Positions 20,501 to 28,991 of a stretch of 64,000 nt of DNA are shown one piece after another. The notes under the pieces are model-generated. The model was not told the origin of the DNA. It did no database searches and saw only the letters and a list, made by a program, of their open reading frames with translations. Position 1 is the stretch's first letter; every line of letters starts with the position of its first letter. This stretch comes from Chitinophagaceae bacterium (lineage in GTDB: Bacteria > Bacteroidota > Bacteroidia > Chitinophagales > Chitinophagaceae): the NCBI GenBank assembly GCA_017307755.1, contig JAFKGQ010000007.1:62001-126000 (forward strand). Direction: 5' to 3'. A program made the translations under genes and the position numbers.

Positions 20501-23500
20501 CCAGATCGGCGACCAACGCTCCCGTTCGGCTGTCTTCCCATTCCAATATAGTGGTGAAGTGGTCACAAGAATGGATCCGCTGCTGTAACCTTCCTTCCAC
20601 CATATGGAAAGTCGTGCGCAGGCTCTCATGGCGGCAGACCAGGGCAGTCAGCGCCTTTTCCAGCACCGGCCTGTCGGGAAAGCCATGCAATCTGAAACAA
20701 AGGAAGATATGGTACGCAGATTGTTCTTCTTCCAGCTGTGAAAGGACCCATATACGCTGCTGGGCATGAGAAACATCATAGAAAGGCTGTTCCGGGAGAA
20801 GATCGATCTTCTCCTGGCGGCCGCCGGCACGCGATCCGAGGAGGTGTGCCAGTTCAGCCAGAACAGGATAGGAAAAAATATCCTTCAGGCTAAGCTCACG
20901 CTGCCAGGTCTGCGATATCCGCTGGATAAGCTGCACAGCTTTGATCGAGTTTCCACCCAGCAGAAAAAAGTTATCCTCCTTATTCCCGACAGGTTTTTCC
21001 AGCAACAAAGACCAGATGCTGGCCAGTTGGTCCTCGATCCCGGACAGGGGCTGGACCTCTTTCCCTTCTTCCAGCCCAACCGGGAAGGAATCATAATCTA
21101 TTTTACCGCTGCCGGTAAGCGGAAAGTCTTCCACCTGGATAAACTTTGCGGGGATCATGTAGTAGGGAAGCATTTTCAACAGCCTCGTACGCAGATCATG
21201 TTTATCGATCACCCCCTCCGCCGTGTAATAAGCGTTTACAGTATTTACATTGCCTGGTCCATACACAGGTACGACAGCCGCCTGCCATATCCCGCTCAAC
21301 CCGGCCAATGCCTTTTCAATCTCGCCCCTTTCCACCCGGTAGCCATTTATCTTTAACTGACCGTCCTTTCTGCCCAGGAACACAATGCTACCGCCCTCAC
21401 TCCTATAACCTATATCCCCCGTGCGGTAAATCCTTTCCCCTGTGTTAAACGTATTTTCAATGAATTTTCTATGGGTTTCCTCCGGACGGTCCAGGTATCC
21501 CATCGCCAGTCCCGTGCCGGAGATACATATTTCGCCGGCAATACCTGTTGGTAAAAGGTTTCCGTATTCATCCAGGATATAGACAGTATGATGACCCACT
21601 GCTACCCCGATAGACTCCTCATCGCCGAGGTTGTCGACAGGTTGATAGGTGACACAAACCGTCGTCTCCGTGGGGCCATAGGTGTTAAAAATTTTTGTTT
21701 CCCCGATAAGCCTGTCAATATGATGAGCTTTCAGGCGATCGCCTCCACTGATCAATACCCTCAGATCCTTTAAACGTTCAGGATATTTGTTCAATTCAGC
21801 TATTACAGGAGGAGTCGTAGAGAGTATGGTCGCGCCTTTGTGTTCCACAAGGTCCAGGAGCTTTGGAATATCTTTTCCACCCTCCGGTGCGATCAACAGC
21901 ACTCCTCCGGCACTCAGAATGGGGAAAATTTCTTCTACAGAAACATCGAATGCAGGAGAGGACTGCTGGATCACTTTGTCGCTGGAGGACAACGAAAAAT
22001 AACGTGAAAAACAACGGACATAATTGGCAACGGAAGCATGGCTGATCATAACCCCTTTGGGCACGCCTGTCGAGCCGGAAGTATACATGATATAAGCCAG
22101 GTCTCCCGCATCTGCTACTGGTTTATCCCACGTGTCGGATCCTCGTCCTTCCCACTCCGTGCTCCGTTCCCAATCGACTATATCGGATACACCCGGCGGT
22201 ATCAGCTCCAGGCTTTTGCCCTCCGAGATAACGACATCGGGCGAAGCGTCATCGAGCATAAACGCAATCCTTGCAGCAGGATAATCCGGATCAAGCGGTA
22301 TATAGGTGCCGCCGGCTTTCCAGGCAGCCAGCATGCTGATAACCAGTCTTTCTGATCTGTGCACCAGGATGGCGATACGCATGCCGGGCTGTCCATGCTT
22401 CTTTTGTAACAGGTACGCAGCCAGATCATCTGCAGCGCGACCAAGCTGCCTGTAAGTAAAAGACCTTCCCTCTGTCGACAAGGCAATACGATCGGGAAGA
22501 TCCGTCACAGTACGATCAAACAGGTGCATAAATAATTCCGCGGGTCCTTCCTCAGGCCATACACGACCCGGGTCCTTCAGTAATCCCTCCCTTTCTGCAG
22601 GCGATAAAATATCATATCGATACAGCGGGCATTCCGGCTCCTCACTGACACGGTGTACAAGCTGCTCAAAATGTGCGGCCATTCTGGTGATCTGCTGCTC
22701 CCCGAACAGACCGGTATTATACCGGATCTTTAGCGTTGTATCACCCTTAAAAGCATTTAGTTCGAATAGCAGTTTTCCGATGCTGGTGCCATTATCTACT
22801 TCTTCTATATCCCTCAGACAGGATGCCCCGGACAGGGAAGCGCGCTGATGGTCATCAAAATTCTGCAATACGAACATGATGTCGAATAAGGACGAATGGT
22901 GGATATTATCTCCTGCACCAAGCTTTCTGATCAGTTCCTCCATTGGATAATCCTTATGCTCATATGCTTCCAGAACAGTAGTTTTTGTTGCCTGAAGAAG
23001 CTCCGAAAAGGACATGTCCGGCAAAAGGCCTGTTCGCAAAGGCAGGATGTTCAAAAAGTAGCCTATCTGTCTTTCAAGGTCTTTATGATTTCTTCCGGCA
23101 AGCGGTGTGGCAATGACAATATCCGTGTGGCCGGTGTATTTGAACAGCAGCAATTTCAGTATGGCAAGATAGACAGTGAATTCGGTAACACCATAGTGTC
23201 TGGCAAGAGAAGAAACTTCAAGTGTAAGTTGCTCAGGACAACGGAAATACAATGTTTTGCCAATGTTAACCCTCGAAGGGATCTCGCTATGGACAGAAAT
23301 GCCGGACGAAGGCGTCGCCCCCTGCAAATGGTCATACCAGTATGACGCATGCTCTTTCATAACGGGAGAAGGTACCTGCTCATATTGCCAGGCGGCATAA
23401 TCCTTATAGGTCACCGTTAAAGCGGGCAATGCAATATCATCCCCCTTAGAATAAGCTGCCATCCTTTCATTCAACTCCTGCCAGATCAGGTTCATCGACC

Positions 23501-26500
23501 ATCCATCGGTGATGATATGGTGAATAGTGAATCCGACGCGAAATTCAGCATGGGCAGTCCTTATTATTTTTACCCGGAACAGCGGCCCCTTCTCCAGGTC
23601 AAAGCCGGTGGTTGCATCCTGCCGGATCAGCTCCTCCCACGAAGGGCTTTCGGGAGCAGTCCTCATGTCAAGACTGATAACTGGCAGCTCTTCCCGGCGA
23701 AAGTCCCTAAACTTTATATAAGGCTCCCCTTCCATGCGGATAAAGACCGATCTCAAACTTTCATGTCTTTTAACAAGGCTGGCAAGCGCTTCGGTAAAAT
23801 GCAGGTCAGCTCCCTCCCCCTTTAAACAAAAACTCCAGGCCAGGTTATAAGCAGTTTCATTCTCCTCCAGTTGATGCAGCACCCATAATCTTCTTTGTTG
23901 CAAAGAAACCCGGTAAGCCGGCTGTTCGGCCAGGGAGGGAATTACTTCATAGGCGGCCTGGCGGGCATGCGAGAGAAATTCCGTTATCTCCCGGATACTG
24001 GGATGGGTCAGCAAGTCCCGCAACGAAACCCCGACTCCCCAAATATTTCGTATGCGGTTGACGATGCTGGTAGCCTGTAAAGAATTACCTCCTGCTTCAA
24101 AAAAATTATCCAACAATCCAAGATCATCCACTTTTAATACTTCCAGCCACAGCTCCTTCATCCTTCTTTCGGAGGTGCTGGCGGGCAATATATTCTCCGC
24201 TGACTGCCAGTCTTCGTGCTCGCCGGGTTCCGGAAGGGCCCGGATGTCCAGCTTCCCATTGGAAGTAATAGGGAAAGAAGCCATCATCACAAAACTGGCA
24301 GGGATCATATAGGATGGCAGTGATCCTGCAAGGAAAGACTGCAGATCGCCGGTGTCGATACGATCCCGGCAAACCAGGTAGGCAGTCAGACGAGGCCGTT
24401 TGCCTGCGATCCTGACAAGGGCATTTGTCACCCCTTCATATAGAAATAATCTTTTTTCAATCTCTCCGCCTTCTATTCTGTAACCCCGCCATTTCATCTG
24501 TTTGTCCTTCCTGCCCGACAATTTGATATTTCCATCGGGCAGCCAGCGGCCGTAATCTCCTGTCCTGTACATCGGGGCGCCGGGCAGGAAAGGACTTTCA
24601 ATAAACACGTCCCTCTCCATGAGCGCGTTTACATATCCCTTCGCCAGACCCATACCGGAAATACATATCTCCCCTTCCATTCCGACAGGAACAGGTTGCA
24701 TTTGCCTGTCCAGGATATCAATACGGTGATCAGGGAGAGGTTTTCCGATCACCCCCATGTCGCTTATATCCCTTATCTTATGATAAGTAACGCAGATAGT
24801 GGTTTCTGTCGGGCCATAGGTATTGTATATATCCATATGTGGGAACAGCCTGTCGATGTTTCCGGGGTTAAGGCTGTCTCCGCCGTTGATAAGGATCCTG
24901 AGGCTTTCCAGCCCTTCATACCCGGCAGCATTGATCCCGTCAATGACCAGGGGGGTCGCGCTTATGACGGTGACTTTCTCCTTCTTTATGATCTCAACCA
25001 GCTTTTCTATATCACGCCCCCCTTCTACCGATATGATCAGGCAGGCGCCGGCGCAAAGGGTGGAAAAGATCTCTTCCAGTGAAATATCGAAAGATAAAGA
25101 CGCCTGCTGCAATACATTATCCTTTGGATCCAGGCAGAAGTATTCGGTAAATGTCCGGATATAACCTGCAATGCTTTTATGTTGCAATATCACACCCTTG
25201 GGATAGCCTTCGGATCCGGAGGTGTAAAGGATATATGCCGGCGCCTCACCGTCAATGTCCGGCGCAGAGTTGGTATTACAATAAGCCGGCAATATGTCTG
25301 CAAGGTCACTGGTGAATACCACCGGGTAAGGTAAAATATCATGGCCTTTCCAGGACGCCGGGTCTGAGAGCACCAGCCGGCAACCGCATTCGTCCAGCAT
25401 GAACCGGATCCTGTCTGTTGGGTATTCCGGATCGATGGGAACACAGGTGGCGCCTGCCTTCAAAATAGCCAATGATCCGATGATGGCATCTGCCGAACGC
25501 TGTTTTAGTAGACCGATCCTGTCTCCAGGCAGGATCGCCTTACTTTTTACCAGGTAGTCTGCCAGTTGATTGGCCTCAGTGTTTAATTGCTCATAAGACA
25601 AAGACTGGTAGTCGCATACAACAGCGGTGGCGCCGGGCTGATCGCTGACCTTCCTTTCAAAGACCTGCAGGATATTGTTGAATGAGGATACACGTGATAT
25701 CCCAGATTGAAACCTTGCAAGTTCTTGTTTTTCCGATACCGGCAGGATATCCAAAGAAGATATACGTTGATGGGGCTTCTCCGTTATTGATTCCAGCAGA
25801 CGGAAAAGATGCCCTGCCATGCGCTCTATATAAATGGTATCGAACAGGTCCGTATTATATTTCAGGTGGAGAACAAGCGTTTCCTTCCTATAAAGGAATT
25901 CAAATTCGAGGTCTACCATACTTGACACGGAAGGAAGCTCTACAACGCTGACACGAAGCCCTTCATCCAGCTTTTCAAATCCGGACAGGAGATCCCAGTC
26001 CCTGAAGAGTAAGAGCACATCGAATAATGGGGTCCTGCTGAACTCTTTTCGAAGCCCCAGGTCGATGATCATCTTGTCAAAAGGATAGTCCTGGTGCTCC
26101 AGGGAATCCAACAGGTTCTTTGATTCCCTCCCCAGCACAGAAAGAAAATCGTCTTCTGCCGTTAGGGGGGTCCGCAACGGTAACGTATTGATACAGCACC
26201 CTAACAGGTCTTCCCAATCGTGATGGGTCCTCCCTGCAGCGTCGGTTCCGATGACGATATCAGTCTGGCCGGTGCAGCGATATAAAAGAATGCGCAATGC
26301 AGCTGCCAGTGTGGTAAATAAAGTAGTATTGTTTTCTCCGGCCAGCCTCTTCAGCGACTCCTGCAATGGGGAGGGTAATGACCGGGAGATAGAGGCCCCC
26401 TTGAATGTTTGTAAGGTATTCCTCGGTCTGGAAAAAGGAAGGTCAAGTACCGCCGGTGGATCCGAAAGGGTTTGCATCCAGTATTCCCTATTCCTTTGCC

Positions 26501-28991
26501 CGGCTGCTGTGTGCAGATCCCGCTGCCTTGCTGCCACATAGTCCCTGAATTGCAGCTTAGGGGCAGGCAGCATAACAGACGATCCTTTTTTAATCCCCTG
26601 ATAAACATCTATGATCTTCCTGACCAGGAGGTCTGTTGACCAGCCATCGGCAATGATATGATGAATGGTAAAAACAAAAAGATATTTTATTTCATCCAGA
26701 TGGAAAAGAGTGCACCTGATCAGCGCCCCCCGAGAAAGATCAAAAGGCTGACTGCTTTCATCAACGGCCACCGATAAAAACCTGTCAGCCGACATGTTCT
26801 GATCTCTCATATCCTTATAATGAAGGACACCGGCTCTCTCTGTCATACCTGGGCTGATCTTCTGTCGAAGATCCCCTTCGATCTCCAAAAAGCTGGTTTG
26901 GAATATCTCGAGATCCCCCATGACCAACTGAAAAGTTTTGACAAATGATGGCAGATCGAGCTCCCCTTCCATGATCAGGGCGCCTGCAAGGTTAAATGCC
27001 GTTCCTTTTTCCTGGAGCTGGGAGAGCAGCCAGAATCGTTTTTGAATATCGCTGACAGGGTAATGTTCCTGTTCTTCGATGACCGAAAGGCTGGTAACAG
27101 CGGGCTGTTGAGACTGACGAACGCGGGCAGCGATCTTCTCAAAACTGTTATGGGAGAATATGTCGCTGACGTGCAGGTTGACCCCTGTCCTTTGACGGAC
27201 ATGGTTAACAAATTGCATAGCCTGAAGACTCGTCATGCCGGCATCAAAAAAACTTTTGTCCGCAGCGATGGCTTCTCTCCCAAGTACTTTTTCCCAAATA
27301 AGAGGGAGTTGATCCGTCAGTGCCTGGTCGATCCTGTCACAAATTACTTTATAACCCCCGCTCACATATTTCTCCGTCAGGGCGAAATGCCTGACCTTGC
27401 CGCTGGTGGTCTTGGGTATCCTGGGAACGGGTATGACCGCCAGCGGGATCAGACCCGTTTTCTGGACCAGGACAGCCCTGATTGTCTTTGCATAATTAAT
27501 AAATTTTTCCACTGGCTCCTTGAAAAGGACAAAAACAAGCAGCGCTTCACTTTCCACTTCTTTCGTCCTTACACCGGTGACAACTACCTTACCCAGGTCG
27601 AACCTTTCCAAAGAAGCACTGATCAACTGTTCAATATCGTGCGGATAGTAGTTTTTTCCATTGATAATGATCAGGTTTTTTGCCCTTCCGGTGATCGTTA
27701 ATCTGCCATTTGCCAAAAAGCCGAGATCCCCGGTCCTGAGCCATCCATCGTCTGAGAACAGGCTTTGATTAGCCCTCTCATTATTATAATAGCCGGAAGT
27801 AACATTCCCGCCTCTTATCTGTATATGGCCGATATGTTTTTCATCGTACACTTCATCCGCCGGCCCGCAGATCCTTACTTCACAATGATCCACCGGAAAT
27901 CCTGTCTCAACAAGATCTATTGCATCCTCTGCGTGTACTTCTTTGATCCTCTCACCTATATTCAGATGTTCCCGGGATAAGGAATACTTCGTCATTGATT
28001 CCCCGACAAGCGGCAGCGTGACGGCAACGGAGGCTTCCGCCAGCCCGTAACCCGGGAAAATGACCTCTCTTTTTAGTCCAAAGGCGGATAGGTTAAGAAG
28101 GAATTTTTCGCATAATGTATAAGAAATAGGTTCTGCCCCGTTATAGATTATCCGCACCGAAGAAAGGTCCCAATGACAGTTGGAATGATCTGTACCGGCC
28201 GACATAAAATAATGGTATCCGAAATTGGGGGAATACAGCTGTGTGATCCGGTACTTGTCTGTCATATCCATCCACAGGCGGGGATTACGGATAAACAGGG
28301 AAGTAGGCATTATATATTGATTTGCCCCGGCAAATGTATTTGCCAGATGGAAGCAGACCAACCCCATGTCATGAGAGAGGGGCATCCAGCTTAAAGAATG
28401 GTCCTTTTCCGTCGTCAGGGATCGCATGACTATCGCACGGGCATTGGTCACCGCATTGTGATGGGTAAGCGTGACGCCTTTCGGCTCTCCGGTAGACCCG
28501 GAAGAAAATTGAATATATGCCAGGGAGTCCGGCGACGATTCAATGAGTATGCCTCGTTCATCTCCCGGAGTGGTGAAACCATTGATATCCAGAACCCGGC
28601 TCCTGTCGAAAGATCCGTCGCTCCGGACACTTTCCCATTTTTCATAATAAGACGGCTCCGCCAATAGGTATGGATGGCGCAATTGTCTCCAGACAGCGGT
28701 CAGCTTTTGCAGATGATCCTCCTGTGTGGAAGCAGGCAGGGGAACAGGGATAAACCCTCCGAATAGACAAGCCCAGAAAAGGACCAGGAAATCCAGGTTG
28801 TTCTCCGTGAGAAGGATCACCTCGTCTCCTTGCCTGATACCAAGGGCTTGCAGACGGGCGAGCGTACAAACAGACCTATGATACAGATCCTTATAGGATA
28901 GGAATTCCTGGCGATCCCTGGAATAAATAAAAAATATGCCGGAAGCCGGATTATCCCTGAGGCTGGCAAGGATTGAAGTGATCAGGGCCAT
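14508..28991 (-). CDS. Lipopeptide-initiating NRPS: FAAL-ACP-(C-A-T)x4 (4827 aa)
   Basis: Residues 1-555 are a fatty acyl-AMP ligase-like domain (FSSGSTGEPKG, TGDLGFLANG, GRAKNLIIINGKNYYP), followed by an ACP (GMTS, Ser near 585). Four C-A-T modules follow. The C motifs HHII/HHIV-xDGWS are near 780, 1827, 2870 and 3909; the A3 motifs are near 1259, 2307, 3345 and 4384; the carrier serines are near 1634, 2679, 3717 and 4772. No E or TE domain is seen and the protein ends just after the last T. Pockets read by hand against GrsA positions are DIESIGTIC, DVESIGTVC, DLFNNALTY and DSKDLGVVD. From memory these resemble Lys (bacitracin DAESIGSVC) for the first two, Ala (same code) and Glu (DAKDLGVVD). 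The ATG overlaps the stop of the S8 protease gene by 10 bases. Confidence 0.96.
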   Translation of the reverse strand: MALITSILASLRDNPASGIFFIYSRDRQEFLSYKDLYHRSVCTLARLQALGIRQGDEVILLTENNLDFLVLFWACLFGGFIPVPLPASTQEDHLQKLTAVWRQLRHPYLLAEPSYYEKWESVRSDGSFDRSRVLDINGFTTPGDERGILIESSPDSLAYIQFSSGSTGEPKGVTLTHHNAVTNARAIVMRSLTTEKDHSLSWMPLSHDMGLVCFHLANTFAGANQYIMPTSLFIRNPRLWMDMTDKYRITQLYSPNFGYHYFMSAGTDHSNCHWDLSSVRIIYNGAEPISYTLCEKFLLNLSAFGLKREVIFPGYGLAEASVAVTLPLVGESMTKYSLSREHLNIGERIKEVHAEDAIDLVETGFPVDHCEVRICGPADEVYDEKHIGHIQIRGGNVTSGYYNNERANQSLFSDDGWLRTGDLGFLANGRLTITGRAKNLIIINGKNYYPHDIEQLISASLERFDLGKVVVTGVRTKEVESEALLVFVLFKEPVEKFINYAKTIRAVLVQKTGLIPLAVIPVPRIPKTTSGKVRHFALTEKYVSGGYKVICDRIDQALTDQLPLIWEKVLGREAIAADKSFFDAGMTSLQAMQFVNHVRQRTGVNLHVSDIFSHNSFEKIAARVRQSQQPAVTSLSVIEEQEHYPVSDIQKRFWLLSQLQEKGTAFNLAGALIMEGELDLPSFVKTFQLVMGDLEIFQTSFLEIEGDLRQKISPGMTERAGVLHYKDMRDQNMSADRFLSVAVDESSQPFDLSRGALIRCTLFHLDEIKYLFVFTIHHIIADGWSTDLLVRKIIDVYQGIKKGSSVMLPAPKLQFRDYVAARQRDLHTAAGQRNREYWMQTLSDPPAVLDLPFSRPRNTLQTFKGASISRSLPSPLQESLKRLAGENNTTLFTTLAAALRILLYRCTGQTDIVIGTDAAGRTHHDWEDLLGCCINTLPLRTPLTAEDDFLSVLGRESKNLLDSLEHQDYPFDKMIIDLGLRKEFSRTPLFDVLLLFRDWDLLSGFEKLDEGLRVSVVELPSVSSMVDLEFEFLYRKETLVLHLKYNTDLFDTIYIERMAGHLFRLLESITEKPHQRISSLDILPVSEKQELARFQSGISRVSSFNNILQVFERKVSDQPGATAVVCDYQSLSYEQLNTEANQLADYLVKSKAILPGDRIGLLKQRSADAIIGSLAILKAGATCVPIDPEYPTDRIRFMLDECGCRLVLSDPASWKGHDILPYPVVFTSDLADILPAYCNTNSAPDIDGEAPAYILYTSGSEGYPKGVILQHKSIAGYIRTFTEYFCLDPKDNVLQQASLSFDISLEEIFSTLCAGACLIISVEGGRDIEKLVEIIKKEKVTVISATPLVIDGINAAGYEGLESLRILINGGDSLNPGNIDRLFPHMDIYNTYGPTETTICVTYHKIRDISDMGVIGKPLPDHRIDILDRQMQPVPVGMEGEICISGMGLAKGYVNALMERDVFIESPFLPGAPMYRTGDYGRWLPDGNIKLSGRKDKQMKWRGYRIEGGEIEKRLFLYEGVTNALVRIAGKRPRLTAYLVCRDRIDTGDLQSFLAGSLPSYMIPASFVMMASFPITSNGKLDIRALPEPGEHEDWQSAENILPASTSERRMKELWLEVLKVDDLGLLDNFFEAGGNSLQATSIVNRIRNIWGVGVSLRDLLTHPSIREITEFLSHARQAAYEVIPSLAEQPAYRVSLQQRRLWVLHQLEENETAYNLAWSFCLKGEGADLHFTEALASLVKRHESLRSVFIRMEGEPYIKFRDFRREELPVISLDMRTAPESPSWEELIRQDATTGFDLEKGPLFRVKIIRTAHAEFRVGFTIHHIITDGWSMNLIWQELNERMAAYSKGDDIALPALTVTYKDYAAWQYEQVPSPVMKEHASYWYDHLQGATPSSGISVHSEIPSRVNIGKTLYFRCPEQLTLEVSSLARHYGVTEFTVYLAILKLLLFKYTGHTDIVIATPLAGRNHKDLERQIGYFLNILPLRTGLLPDMSFSELLQATKTTVLEAYEHKDYPMEELIRKLGAGDNIHHSSLFDIMFVLQNFDDHQRASLSGASCLRDIEEVDNGTSIGKLLFELNAFKGDTTLKIRYNTGLFGEQQITRMAAHFEQLVHRVSEEPECPLYRYDILSPAEREGLLKDPGRVWPEEGPAELFMHLFDRTVTDLPDRIALSTEGRSFTYRQLGRAADDLAAYLLQKKHGQPGMRIAILVHRSERLVISMLAAWKAGGTYIPLDPDYPAARIAFMLDDASPDVVISEGKSLELIPPGVSDIVDWERSTEWEGRGSDTWDKPVADAGDLAYIMYTSGSTGVPKGVMISHASVANYVRCFSRYFSLSSSDKVIQQSSPAFDVSVEEIFPILSAGGVLLIAPEGGKDIPKLLDLVEHKGATILSTTPPVIAELNKYPERLKDLRVLISGGDRLKAHHIDRLIGETKIFNTYGPTETTVCVTYQPVDNLGDEESIGVAVGHHTVYILDEYGNLLPTGIAGEICISGTGLAMGYLDRPEETHRKFIENTFNTGERIYRTGDIGYRSEGGSIVFLGRKDGQLKINGYRVERGEIEKALAGLSGIWQAAVVPVYGPGNVNTVNAYYTAEGVIDKHDLRTRLLKMLPYYMIPAKFIQVEDFPLTGSGKIDYDSFPVGLEEGKEVQPLSGIEDQLASIWSLLLEKPVGNKEDNFFLLGGNSIKAVQLIQRISQTWQRELSLKDIFSYPVLAELAHLLGSRAGGRQEKIDLLPEQPFYDVSHAQQRIWVLSQLEEEQSAYHIFLCFRLHGFPDRPVLEKALTALVCRHESLRTTFHMVEGRLQQRIHSCDHFTTILEWEDSRTGALVADLAMQEQKRPFDLEHGPLFRAKLLQIETHSYILFLTLHHIISDGWSLSVLINELAVLYNASMNGKSDLLPALPFQYKDYAHYLNARLSGDALSADRDHWLRVFRDEIPVLELPADLARPSVRSARGDSFHLTIDAALANELRQFAGRSGATVFMVMMAAYEILLYHYTGQEDMVIGTPVTGREDQGLEGQVGCYINTLPLRISFSGMDSFSMLLEKTRQVVIESFGHQRFPFDNLVEILRPERDLSRSSLFDVMLAMEDISLGDRMDPRIEGLQTERIFMPAASSKFDLTLYVFDTGKSLDLVLEFCTDLFTQEKVRGMLTHYRNILQEALNGPQRPVACLNILSQQERLQMLGGPADRFTWRKSVTSLIEEQALLHPDSRAVVYGERELNYRDLNRKADLVADHLAEVFGVGANDLVGLMMDRSESMLVALLGILRSGAGYVPLDPAYPAERNQYVVNDCALKIVLTEEKYRHRFDDTVICMFPDQLSEPGAGDTRVKDRKENNPGDIAYIIYTSGSTGRPKGIPVTHKNVAALVDWAATEFRDDDLGILYAPTSYCFDLSVFEMLFPLSIGKPVRILDSGLQIEECLAADRNVLINTVPGVVERLLKDKADLSNVVSINMAGEAIPDRLRDRMDTEKIRFRNLYGPSEDTTYSTCYQFDNNTGTVFIGRPVQYTRVYILNKERQLAPPFVKGEICIAGDGLTGGYLNKPELTAERFVDNPFVPGEKLYCTGDWGRWSPDGNLEFLGRKDDQLKIRGYRIEPREIEVVLDQLSGIEKSLVVPAAVPGNGLQLMAFFTGTGTHEKIVQHLERYLPAYMIPTRTVALESYPLTPNGKIDRKALLQYAEPVGAVAHLSPRNPVEMALAGIWEEVLEKDKVGVRDNFFTLGGHSILAARVLSRINKAFSVKLALKEIFIHPTIEKMAIVIGRSGKTAVTEITAVEEQEHYASTHMQRRVWMLDQMDPGNIAYNMTGVYRIEGPLSMDTLHKAYGLLAERHEILRTSFIAVNGEIRQRPHPADQPMPDYEDCRIAGDAENVALVKATRFTGKQFDLQKGPLIALKVVQFEEGRFFFAVVMHHIVSDGWSMAVIVREVIDYYRRLENGERVVVTPLSFQYKDYAAWRHDQETSPWFMQQSVFWKGQLAGDLRPMDLLADKPRPAVKTYHGGELYTILDVGSSLASLAARYNATVYMLLVASLNALLYRYTGLEDILIGTPASGRWQTDLEEQIGFYVNTLTIRTKLDGKASFAGLLQQVRSTVLSVLEHQDYPFDKLVDELNIKRDVSRSPLFDIMIIYQERMPHAALQVDKIKIEEIKLPSGISKFDLTVTFEDLPEGLGLRLEYNRDIFSQYRMEQLQQHFKTILSSVIHDPDSPLDKLDHLPDAERSRLLRFGKNRHRQAPEMTIVSVFEEQVRKTPYAKALYFDERALTYSEINTAANRIAGFLRHSRQVRPDDSIGVMMDRSDRLIVTILGILKSGASYIPVDPSYPASRQRYMIKHSRLKLLLTEKKYTGRAAEPWDVELCPVDDCREIQEQAGDNLQQCNTAADLAYVMYTSGTTGMPKAVMIEHRSVVELSDWLGGLIYDHHPRPMSVLLNASISFDSSVKQLFPALLHGATLVMVTDEVHRDPKALEAELEARKIDVWDCTPGYLAYILPEIRHKDRFPAYTLAGGERLGREVIRRYYELLGERSRLINVYGVTEATVDSTFCITSPGMPGVANIGKPLPGTEVYLLDKNREIVPVGVAGEICIGGGGLARGYLYDEALTRERFIDNPYGEGRLYCTGDLGKWLPDGSIDFLGRMDRQVKVSGHRVELAEVENALTGHRDIQSTVVVAHEDPSGDSRLAAYFVSNASMELGEIKSFLERRLPAYMMPSWFIPLPSMPLNEHGKTDIRQLPDPATAALRGSGNYVQAGDTLERELAGIWEELLDYRDVGIHDNFFEIGGNSMKVIQLHQRIRKDYPGNLEIYQIFSHPTIKELAHLLREGDRPETDNTKEISVIEL

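Noticed and set aside
14508..28991. Epimerisation or dual E/C domains in the large synthetase
   Set aside because: All four C domains have plain HHIx-x-DGWS motifs and no separate E-domain motifs were found; D-residues cannot be inferred.
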